Part shown: one piece after another, positions 1 through 6,780 of the stretch
Position numbering within the stretch: position 1 is the first letter of the stretch
How the letters are laid out: each line of letters begins with the position of its first letter
NCBI GenBank assembly: GCA_964565945.1
Contig: CAZMGY010000019.1
Location: forward strand, 1 to 64,000
Source: CAZMGY01 sp964565945 [NCBI: uncultured bacterium]
GTDB taxonomy: Bacteria > GCA-001730085
Length of the DNA: 64,000 nt
Reading direction: 5' to 3'
Notes under the pieces: generated by a model
What the model was told of the DNA's origin: nothing
The model's input: only the letters and a program-made list of their open reading frames with translations
Database searches by the model: none
Program-made: the position numbers and the translations under genes

Positions 1-459
1 AGCGCTTAATGCCGAGGCTATAACCCAATCTCTCATGAAAATGAATCGCCTAGAATTGAAGCAATTAAGGGGTGAGTTTCACGAATATTTTGAGCAATTG
101 CTTAATGACCCGAATAAAGCAACGATTCTTGAGCTACAACACAGCCTGCCCCTAGAGGGGTCAGAGGAGTTAGGGACAATTTTGGACTTAGGAGGGACTG
201 TGAATAGAGTAGCTATGAAGGAATTAGTGAAAGGTAAGCGTAAGATTTTGAAAGAGTTGATTGAATCTTTTTTAAATGAAATTCCACAAGGTCAAGAAAG
301 CAAAAGTGTTTTTGATTTTGTGGGGAGTAACGCTGCGAGTCTTCATCAAAAATTAGAGAACATAGCCCGAATGAAATCATTCGAGTTGAGCGCTTAATAA
401 AAACGGTTGTAAATACATTGGTTTCCTGGGGCTATAAAGTCCTGGGGTTTGCGATGGAT
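1..459. repeat. Direct repeat, copy 1 (partner 3669-4127)
   Basis: This block aligns without gaps to 3669-4127 (offset 3668) and looks roughly 90% identical by eye. It covers the last ~130 codons of two paralogous genes plus about 60 bases after the stop codon, ending in the shared stretch around gcgatggat. It shows that a tandem gene duplication or conversion happened here. The left limit is unknown because the window begins inside the repeat. Confidence 0.95.
2..397 (+). CDS. C-terminal end of a paralogue of the tyrosine-phosphatase-type protein (5' truncated by window edge)
   Basis: The frame is open from base 2 and reads A-L-N-A-E-A-I, the same as residues 1016 onward of the next gene, so this is the 3' end of a longer gene and not a short gene starting at the internal ATG at 35. 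The 131 visible residues are charged and predicted helical, and end in FELSA like the downstream copy. The function of this C-terminal module is unknown. Whether the missing part also carries a phosphatase domain cannot be seen; synteny of a tandem duplication makes it plausible. Confidence 0.8.
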   Translation, partial: ALNAEAITQSLMKMNRLELKQLRGEFHEYFEQLLNDPNKATILELQHSLPLEGSEELGTILDLGGTVNRVAMKELVKGKRKILKELIESFLNEIPQGQESKSVFDFVGSNAASLHQKLENIARMKSFELSA

Positions 460-547
460 GCCCCCTTTCTCCAAACCAACTAAAGAAGAACCTGGCGATG
501 TTGTAGAGGTTAAGTCTTAAATAACATGAATTATTGTGAAAATTTTG

Positions 548-576
548 TTGATAAATAGATTCTTTTTCCTTACACT
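548..576 (+). promoter_or_regulatory. Probable sigma70-type promoter for the phosphatase gene
   Basis: TTGATA (548-553), a 17-base spacer and TACACT (571-576) lie about 50 bases before the ATG at 625. The preceding intergenic stretch is AT-rich and contains no other gene. Confidence 0.5.
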
Positions 577-624
577 AGATTAGAAGAACATTAAAAACTT
601 ATTTAGGAATAAGGATAAACTAGT

Positions 625-3600
625 ATGGTTTCTTTTCAGAATTTTCGAGTGCTAAAGTTAGTAATAGCTCAAATTTTTGTTTTTTCGTTATTGTTATCTC
701 CATCCTCATGGGGGTTAGCGCCCAAGTCGGAAATTTCAGCCTTAGCTAAAGTCATAGAGAAAAAGCAAGATAAAGACGTTGTTACCAGGAAAAATACTAA
801 CCCTGTGCCTAGGCCTAGGCTTAGGCTAGGGAAAAGTATAACGAAGCGTCCTGAGGCAATTGTTCAATTCACAGATGTTCAGGGCAACCGGGGCGTTTTT
901 GCTGAATTTGAAAAACATGATTATGTCGATCATGTTGATGTTGCTAAAGCTAAAAAATCACCGAAAGAGCGTGATGAATATTGGAAGAGGATTTTAGGCG
1001 ATGACTCTTTCTGGGAGGGTGCTGATGACTATGAGAATCTTACTGATAATAGCGGACAGGAGTATACGAAAGTAGGTCTTCAAGATGAAAATAGGGCAAA
1101 GAACCGTTATAGAGATATTCTTCCAACAGACACATACCGGGTACGTTTAGACCTGAAAAAAAATCAGATAGCAGGTGTGGATGACTATATCAATGCCAGT
1201 TATGTTCTAGATGTTGAAGGAAAGGCGTCTTACATTGTCACCCAAGCGCCCAAGCTAGAGACTATAGGCGCTTTCTGGCGTATGATCTGGGAAAACAAGA
1301 CTCCCGTGATTGGAATGATGACACAATTTGTGGAAAAAAAGGAGGGAAAAGAGCCAATTGAGCTTGCCCGCTATTGGCCAAAAGAAACTGGAGCCAAGGT
1401 AACTTATGGCCCAATTGAAATCACTATGCTGGACGAAAATAACTTGGTGGACGGAGCTGTCATCCAGCGCACCTTTCAACTAAGGAAGAAGGGGACCAAC
1501 GAGGCTCGCAGGGTCGACCAATATCAATACACGGCCTGGCCCGATCACGACGGACTAGTTATTTATGATACTTTTTTTAAGTACTACGAACTGGTTCAAA
1601 AAGCTAGGAAAGACTTAGGAGATAGCCAAGATCAATTCTCCGTAATACATTGTTCCACCGGATGTGGTCGCACAGGCGTTTTCCTGATTTATGACCAAGC
1701 GCTTCGAGCCTTGAAGAAAGGTTTACCCGAAGGAGGAACCCCTAAATCTGTAGTCAGGGATATTCTTAATATTGGGCGCAAGTCTCGTTATCTTGTGCAA
1801 AATGAGGGGCAATACAGATTTGTTTTGAAAGCCTTGCAAAAGTATTTTCAAAATAAATTAGAATCTGAAAACAAGCCTTCTGTGCACAGTGATTGTTTTA
1901 GGGAAAATGTTCAATCCACAGAAGCTATGTATAGCAGTCAAGGTAATCGTCCTGTGCCGTCTGCGCTAAGGAAAAATATAAGGAAGGGTCTCAATCAAAG
2001 TATGGATAAAGCAGTTGATTTTGCTCCAGGGATAAACACTGTGGATAAAGCATTTGACTTTTTTAAAGTAGATCCTAAAAGTGAAGGGAGTAAGCTTGTT
2101 GAAAAACTGTCTAAAGATATGGCAAAAAACTTTCAAAAGCTTAGTAAGATGACTAGTTCTAAGAATCAAAAGAAATTATCAAAAAGACTTAATGAAGAAT
2201 CAAAAAAAATTCAGAAGCAAATGGATCTTGCCAAGGGAATTGTATTAATGGAAACAATAAAGGAGGGTCTAAAAACCAGAAACAGTGAGGATGAATGCAA
2301 GAAAAAGGCAGAGCGGATGTTAGTAACTTTGAATATTTTGAAAAAGATTTCAAAGTCTTTTGAGGATGAGGAGCCTCTTGATTCTGAATCTATAGATTTA
2401 ACTTTAGAGGATACTGTTCGCATGATCAAGAGGTATGGAGATGTTTTGTCAACAAAAAAAACTGGTAGCAAAACTAACTTTGAGGTAGAAACGTTAAGCA
2501 AGGAAAAGGGGGTATTTCCAACTACTAAAGAAGGACTTCGTGGCTTAGCGGTAGAGACTGTTGATCAGAGTTTTCATGAGGAAGAAAAATCTTTTGAGGA
2601 GAGTTTTCATGTTGAGGCTTTGCAAAAAAAAGGGGAAAAAGAATTTCCTGAGCAGAGTTCTTATTGGGAGGCTTTGCTGGAAGAATTATTTACCTTCTGG
2701 GAGGATGATATTAAGGACTCTTCCGATGTCAGTAAACAAGGACAGGAAAATCAAGGTGTTTTTACTAGATCTAAAAAATTAGCAGAAGAGATTCTTCAAG
2801 ATGCGAAGGTGATTTTAAACGTAGATGACGACTTTTTCGGGGATCGAGAGAAGGAGATGCTTAAGGAATTCGTGCGAGCTTATTTCGCTAATTTTGATAA
2901 ATCTGCTTCTGCGATAAAAAGTTTGGATAAAGCATTTGCCATTTTAGAGGTTCCTGCTGGTGCTGGGTGTAAGATTGTTAAGGAGCTGTCTGAAAAAATA
3001 GAAAAAAAAGAACTAAAGGGTCCCAAGAAAACTGCTGACAAACAAGAAGAATTTGTTGCAAAATTACAAAAACTTGGGAAAAAACAGATTCTTGCCAAGG
3101 GAGTTGCATTAATGCAAGCACTGGAGGTTGGTTTAGCGAAACAAAAAGATCTAGTACCTGATGCAAAAAAACTCCTCAATGAAATCAAGGGTAATACGGA
3201 TAATTTATGGGGTGTTATTAATGAAGTTGAAAAGTTTAAGTCTATAAGTTATTCTTCACTTATAAAGGCGACTCTTGGTCTGATCAATCGGAATCTATAT
3301 GTTTTATCAGGCAAAAAAACCAGTAGCAAAACTAACTTTGAGGTAGAAACATTAAGCAAGGAAAAGGTTACATTGCCAACTACTCTAAAAGAACTTAAGG
3401 CCTTAAAGTTAGAGAAACTTTCTGATAATAGAAATGTTTTAATGATGGATGATTTATCAAATTTAGGAAAAGTTCACAAGGTTGAGGACTGGTGGTTTCC
3501 TTTTATTTCAACTCAGAATAAAAAGTTTCCCACAATGATGAAATTTGTCGCTGAATATGAATCTCACAAAGCAAGCTGGTTGAATGCTAGGAGTGTTGCG

Positions 3601-4065
3601 AATGAGGAAAGTATTAAGGATGCCGTAGATCAAAACTTTAAGGATGTGGAGCCTAAATATCGGCCGACAGCGCTTAATGCCGAGGCTATATTCCAATCTC
3701 TCGTAACAATGAATTGCCTAGAATTGAAGCAATTAAGGGGTGAGTTTTACGAGTATTTTGAGCAATTGCTTAATGACCCAAATAAAGCAACGATTTTTGC
3801 GCTACAACAAAGCCTGCCCCTAGAGGGGGCAGAGGAGCTTCGGATAATTTTGGACTTAGGAGGGGCTGTAAATAAGGTAGCTATGAAGGAATTAGTGAAA
3901 GGTAAGCGTAAAATTTTGAAAGAGTTGATTGAATCTTTTTTAAAGGAAATTCCACAAGATCAAGAAAGCACAAGTGTTCTTGCGCTTGCGGGGACTGACG
4001 CTACGAGTCGTCATCAAAAATTAGAGAACATAGCCCGAATGAAATCATTTGAGTTGAGCGCTTAA
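625..4065 (+). CDS. Exported multidomain protein with a eukaryotic-type (classical) protein tyrosine phosphatase domain
   Basis: The 1146-residue protein starts with a hydrophobic signal peptide (about residues 8-30, followed by LAPKSE). Residues ~150-410 carry the ordered motifs of classical PTPs: KNRYRDILP, DYINASY, an FW-x-MIW region, RYWP, the WPD loop (W305-P-D307) and the P-loop HCSTGCGR with nucleophile C343 and R349. Family knowledge predicts phosphotyrosine hydrolysis. The rest (~730 residues) is Lys/Glu-rich and predicted helical, with two diverged ~175-residue repeats (about 461-635 and 755-930), each ending in an almost identical segment around TNFEVETLSKEK. The last ~130 residues recur in the preceding gene. 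Export plus this domain recalls secreted effectors such as YopH and SptP, but the target and secretion route are unknown. Confidence 0.85.
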   Translation: MVSFQNFRVLKLVIAQIFVFSLLLSPSSWGLAPKSEISALAKVIEKKQDKDVVTRKNTNPVPRPRLRLGKSITKRPEAIVQFTDVQGNRGVFAEFEKHDYVDHVDVAKAKKSPKERDEYWKRILGDDSFWEGADDYENLTDNSGQEYTKVGLQDENRAKNRYRDILPTDTYRVRLDLKKNQIAGVDDYINASYVLDVEGKASYIVTQAPKLETIGAFWRMIWENKTPVIGMMTQFVEKKEGKEPIELARYWPKETGAKVTYGPIEITMLDENNLVDGAVIQRTFQLRKKGTNEARRVDQYQYTAWPDHDGLVIYDTFFKYYELVQKARKDLGDSQDQFSVIHCSTGCGRTGVFLIYDQALRALKKGLPEGGTPKSVVRDILNIGRKSRYLVQNEGQYRFVLKALQKYFQNKLESENKPSVHSDCFRENVQSTEAMYSSQGNRPVPSALRKNIRKGLNQSMDKAVDFAPGINTVDKAFDFFKVDPKSEGSKLVEKLSKDMAKNFQKLSKMTSSKNQKKLSKRLNEESKKIQKQMDLAKGIVLMETIKEGLKTRNSEDECKKKAERMLVTLNILKKISKSFEDEEPLDSESIDLTLEDTVRMIKRYGDVLSTKKTGSKTNFEVETLSKEKGVFPTTKEGLRGLAVETVDQSFHEEEKSFEESFHVEALQKKGEKEFPEQSSYWEALLEELFTFWEDDIKDSSDVSKQGQENQGVFTRSKKLAEEILQDAKVILNVDDDFFGDREKEMLKEFVRAYFANFDKSASAIKSLDKAFAILEVPAGAGCKIVKELSEKIEKKELKGPKKTADKQEEFVAKLQKLGKKQILAKGVALMQALEVGLAKQKDLVPDAKKLLNEIKGNTDNLWGVINEVEKFKSISYSSLIKATLGLINRNLYVLSGKKTSSKTNFEVETLSKEKVTLPTTLKELKALKLEKLSDNRNVLMMDDLSNLGKVHKVEDWWFPFISTQNKKFPTMMKFVAEYESHKASWLNARSVANEESIKDAVDQNFKDVEPKYRPTALNAEAIFQSLVTMNCLELKQLRGEFYEYFEQLLNDPNKATIFALQQSLPLEGAEELRIILDLGGAVNKVAMKELVKGKRKILKELIESFLKEIPQDQESTSVLALAGTDATSRHQKLENIARMKSFELSA
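2455..2509 (+). repeat. Intragenic 55-bp repeat, copy A (partner 3313-3367)
   Basis: These 55 bases differ from 3313-3367 at only three positions and encode the TNFEVETLSKEK segment at the end of each long protein repeat. The DNA identity is much higher than in the rest of the repeats, which suggests recent duplication or gene conversion. Confidence 0.85.
3313..3367 (+). repeat. Intragenic 55-bp repeat, copy B (partner 2455-2509)
   Basis: This is the second copy of the near-identical 55-bp segment inside the phosphatase gene, in the same frame as the first copy (it starts at codon 897). Confidence 0.85.
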
Positions 4066-4127
4066 TAAAAACGGTTGTAAATACATTGGTTTCCTGGCGC
4101 TATAAAGTCATGGGGTTTGCGATGGAT
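3669..4127. repeat. Direct repeat, copy 2 (partner 1-459)
   Basis: This block contains the 3' end of the phosphatase gene and about 60 bases beyond its stop. It is collinear with window bases 1-459 without indels. The similarity stops abruptly after gcgatggat (4127). Confidence 0.95.
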
Positions 4128-4228
4128 TACCCTTACAGAAATATGCAAAATTCTGCAAATCTATACAAGTCATAAATCATTATAAAACAAAGAGATGTAA
4201 ATAAATAGAAGTTTTGAGGAACGGTAAT

Positions 4229-4312
4229 TGCCGAAGGTCGGAATCGAACCGACACGGGGTCGCCCCCGCTGGATTTTGAGTCCAGTGCGTCTACCAATTT
4301 CACCACTTCGGC
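4229..4312 (-). tRNA. tRNA-Leu (anticodon CAA)
   Basis: On the minus strand the sequence folds as a class II tRNA. The 7-bp acceptor stem GCCGAAG/CTTCGGC is followed by discriminator A (base 4229). The anticodon stem CTGGA/TCCAG closes the loop CTCAAAA, giving anticodon CAA (reads UUG). There is a long GC-rich variable arm and a T-loop with GGTTCGATTCC. The 3' CCA is not encoded, so it must be added by nucleotidyltransferase. Confidence 0.95.
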
Positions 4313-4323
4313 AGCAACAAGAG

Positions 4324-4352
4324 ATTATATCTCAGAAAAACTTAGCTGTCAA
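4324..4352 (-). promoter_or_regulatory. Consensus promoter of tRNA-Leu
   Basis: Read on the minus strand, TTGACA (4352-4347), exactly 17 bases and TATAAT (4329-4324) form a perfect sigma70-type promoter. The -10 box ends 11 bases before the 5' base of the tRNA (4312). Confidence 0.85.
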
Positions 4353-4890
4353 CCTTAACCTTGCCGCGAAACTCTAAGGAGATGGCTCGCACAATAAGGC
4401 AAGGGTTAGGGCGCCAAACTTTGTTGCCCATCCCACAAAGAGCCAATTGAGTTCATAAAAATGCGACGGTTAGTGTCTTTGCGGGCAACCCCAGGTACAA
4501 AGTTCCTACACCTTAAAATCGAAACCATCCAATAATAGCATAGCCTGCTAGTAAATTCCCAAGAAGAATAAACTAAAGTGTATTAAAATCCATGATTATT
4601 GTCTTCGTCATCTGTGTTGGTTAATGTTTTGTGCGAAGGGGCGCCCGATATCGTAGCGGTGGTGAGGCAACGTTTTCCTTTAAGCTGTTTGGGAGGTTCT
4701 TTTTTTGCTTGAACCTAATTTAGGGAATATCGCACAAATATACCCTCTTAAATGACTTGCGTAGACAGTTACTGTAACAAAATGTTTTATGTGTAAAGTG
4801 GAGGCGTTGTTTCTTGAGGGTTATTGAAAGAGGTTCAAAGTGTCAAAAAAATACCTAATGATATATATATATACTTGATGCAATTTAATA
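4353..4890. other. Intergenic region without recognisable gene
   Basis: About 540 bases between the tRNA promoter and the promoter of the HTH gene contain no convincing ORF on either strand and no RNA fold that I recognise. The right end holds a short AT dinucleotide run (4860-4873). Confidence 0.5.
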
Positions 4891-4919
4891 TTGACAAATT
4901 TCGATTGTTTTGATACTAT
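4891..4919 (+). promoter_or_regulatory. Sigma70-type promoter of the HTH gene
   Basis: TTGACA (4891-4896), a 17-base spacer and TACTAT (4914-4919) lie 52 bases before the ATG at 4972. Confidence 0.8.
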
Positions 4920-4945
4920 GTGTAAAAAATAATTAAACAAACGTT

Positions 4946-4957
4946 ATTAACGTTAAT
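4946..4957. promoter_or_regulatory. 12-bp perfect palindrome ATTAACGTTAAT between promoter and RBS
   Basis: The palindrome lies in the 5' leader of the small DNA-binding protein, just downstream of the -10 box and before the AGAGAGGTG ribosome-binding site. Its position would suit an operator for autoregulation, but no binding evidence is available from sequence alone. Confidence 0.35.
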
Positions 4958-4971
4958 AAGAGAGGTGAGAT

Positions 4972-5175
4972 ATGTTAAAAGTTCTTTTGACCCGTGAAGT
5001 GGCCGAGATGTTGCGTATTAGCGAAGAGCATGTAAGAGATTTGATTCGTCAAGGTAAATTGAATGCTTACAAAGAAGGTCGTCGTGGTGGATACCGCATC
5101 ACAATGGAAGAAGTTGAGCGTTACATTGAGGGGCGCTTTAAGGGGGTTTCCAACCGTGAAACAGAAAAAGTATAA
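4972..5175 (+). CDS. Small helix-turn-helix DNA-binding protein (excisionase/MerR-like fold)
   Basis: This 67-residue protein is a single winged-helix HTH_17-type domain. The recognisable pattern is LLTREVAEMLRISEEHVRDL, then an R-Q-G-K-L turn, then G-Y-R-I near residue 42, typical of excisionase-family DNA-binding proteins. It has its own promoter and a good SD (GAGAGGTG) 5 bases before the ATG. No integrase or phage gene is nearby, so a role in excision is unlikely; it may be a free-standing transcriptional or nucleoid regulator. The target is unknown. Confidence 0.8.
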   Translation: MLKVLLTREVAEMLRISEEHVRDLIRQGKLNAYKEGRRGGYRITMEEVERYIEGRFKGVSNRETEKV

Positions 5176-5262
5176 GTTTAATCGATAAGAGCGGAACGTG
5201 TGTCGTATTTGGCTTTGCCTCAGTATAGTGTAGCGTACTGGAGAGCTCTGGTTGATTAATTT

Positions 5263-5303
5263 AAAAGAGTAAAGTGAAACAAAACGTTTTGCTTAGCTCT
5301 TTT
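5263..5303. other. Stem-loop between the HTH gene and rlmN
   Basis: Arms AAAAGAG (5263-5269) and CTCTTTT (5297-5303) enclose an inner palindrome CAAAACGTTTTG. It could be a weak terminator or leader structure; there is no clean T-run after it, so the role is uncertain. Confidence 0.3.
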
Positions 5304-5352
5304 CTGTTGAAACTTTGTACTTTAAGCTTGATGTAAGAGGAACTTCGTAGGT

Positions 5353-6396
5353 ATGATGTGTTTAAGAGATTTATCTTATGAAGAAATGCAAAGTGCTTTT
5401 GAACAGCTAGGTTGTTCTCAAAAGTTTCGGATTGATCAAGTGTTTCAATGGCTACATCAACAACACGTCACGGATTATGAGGCAATGAAGAATGTTCCTC
5501 AAAAACTTAAACAGCTTCTTAAGCAGGATCATTCTTTGGATCAATTTTCTGTCCGTGATATTCAAAAATCCAAAGATGGAACGTATAAGTTCCTATTTGG
5601 CTTGCATGATCAAGAAGTTTTGGAGGCCGTATGGATTCCAAGTCTTAAGCGAAGAACCTTGTGTGTTTCAACGCAGGTTGGTTGTGCGCTTGGTTGTCGT
5701 TTTTGTAGTAGTGGCTTGCTGGGGCTTAAACGCAATTTGTCGTCTGGAGAAATTTTGAATCAGCTGTCTTCGGTGTTGCGACATGAAGGTATCGATAAAA
5801 TTACACATGTGGTGTTTATGGGGATCGGAGAGCCTTTGCAAAACTTTAACCAGCTGACTAAAGCGATTGATATCATTAACGATTACCGCGCGTTTCATAT
5901 TGGTGCGCGTCGTATCACGGTTTCGACCGCGGGCCTCATTCCTGGAATAAAGTGTTTGGCTGCGTATGATAAACAGGTGGAGCTTGCGATTTCTTTGCAT
6001 GCGGCCAATCACAAGAAACGTTCTAAGCTTATGCCGATCAATGAACGTTTTCCTTTGACAGATCTTATACAAGCTTGTCGTGCTTACATTGAGCAAACGG
6101 GTCGTCAGATTACATTCGAATATGTGATGTTGCGAGGTGTGAATGATGGGGCAGACGATGCACGTCAGTTGGTTGCACTTGTGCGAGGTATGTGTGCCAA
6201 GGTTAACTTGATTCCCTTTAACGCAATGCCTCACGAAGCTTTTCAGTGTTCCTCTCTGGAAACGATGCAAGGGTTTCGGAATATTTTGGACGGTATGGGA
6301 GTGATTGCCACTATTCGGACACCGCGAGGTCGTGATATTACAGCGGCCTGCGGTCAGCTACGACATCAAGCGCAGTCTCAAAAATCTTCTGTTTAG
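5353..6396 (+). CDS. rlmN: Dual-specificity RNA methyltransferase RlmN
   Basis: RlmN is a radical-SAM enzyme that methylates C2 of A2503 in 23S rRNA and A37 in some tRNAs. The 347-residue protein has the usual length. The cluster motif CALGCRFC gives C111, C115 and C118 (C-x3-C-x2-C). The GEP signature follows in FMGIGEPL, and the C-terminal AACGQL provides the conserved C333 that carries the covalent RNA intermediate in this family. The start at 5353 is followed by a second ATG at 5356; either is possible. Its stop codon overlaps that of the convergent small lipoprotein gene by four bases. Confidence 0.95.
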   Translation: MMCLRDLSYEEMQSAFEQLGCSQKFRIDQVFQWLHQQHVTDYEAMKNVPQKLKQLLKQDHSLDQFSVRDIQKSKDGTYKFLFGLHDQEVLEAVWIPSLKRRTLCVSTQVGCALGCRFCSSGLLGLKRNLSSGEILNQLSSVLRHEGIDKITHVVFMGIGEPLQNFNQLTKAIDIINDYRAFHIGARRITVSTAGLIPGIKCLAAYDKQVELAISLHAANHKKRSKLMPINERFPLTDLIQACRAYIEQTGRQITFEYVMLRGVNDGADDARQLVALVRGMCAKVNLIPFNAMPHEAFQCSSLETMQGFRNILDGMGVIATIRTPRGRDITAACGQLRHQAQSQKSSV

Positions 6397-6620
6397 TACC
6401 ACAGAAAACGTTTGGGAATTTGCTTATGCTTAGGCAAGGGTAGAGGAGGCTGGTTTTTTTTGGCTCGCTTAATATTTTCACGGCGGTACTTTTCGTAAAT
6501 TTCGGCATTGAGCAGTTCTTGTTGTTCTTTTTCTTCCCTATTGACGCGTTCTCCCCACCAGCAGCCACTGTAAAGGGTAAGTGAAAGGAAAACTGTGGTG
6601 AGAGTTATAAAACGCATCAT
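6393..6620 (-). CDS. Small putative lipoprotein
   Basis: The 75-residue product begins with a short hydrophobic segment (FITLTTVFLSLTLYSGC) ending in a lipobox-like Y-S-G-C at residue 20. A Glu/Lys/Arg-rich tail ends in a proline-rich KNQPPLPLP stretch. It converges on rlmN with a 4-bp overlap of stop codons. No strong SD is visible before the tandem ATG. I do not recognise a family; it could be a small outer-membrane or periplasmic lipoprotein, or a spurious ORF. Confidence 0.5.
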   Translation of the reverse strand: MMRFITLTTVFLSLTLYSGCWWGERVNREEKEQQELLNAEIYEKYRRENIKRAKKNQPPLPLPKHKQIPKRFLWY

Positions 6621-6687
6621 GATGTAGGATTTTATCCTATACGAAGAATAAGCGGTGAGAATTTTTTTTTAGAGGCAAAAATTTATA

Positions 6688-6717
6688 TTGTATAATAGAT
6701 ATTCTTTGTGATACAAT
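6688..6717 (+). promoter_or_regulatory. Possible promoter for the glycoamylase-like gene
   Basis: TTGTAT (6688-6693), an 18-base spacer and TACAAT (6712-6717) precede the gene. An overlapping TATAAT at 6691 offers an alternative -10 box, so the exact promoter is not settled. Confidence 0.4.
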
Positions 6718-6780
6718 AATATGATTTAGAGTAATCTAAAAAATGTTAAAATGGTTTATTTACTTGTGAAGGAGATTCTT

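Noticed and set aside
625-4065. Low-molecular-weight or dual-specificity phosphatase
   Set aside because: The KNRYRDI, DYINASY and WPD motifs and their order are those of classical tyrosine phosphatases.
5668-6270. 200-codon open frame on the minus strand
   Set aside because: It lies wholly antisense to rlmN, whose motifs are intact, and its predicted product has no recognisable pattern.
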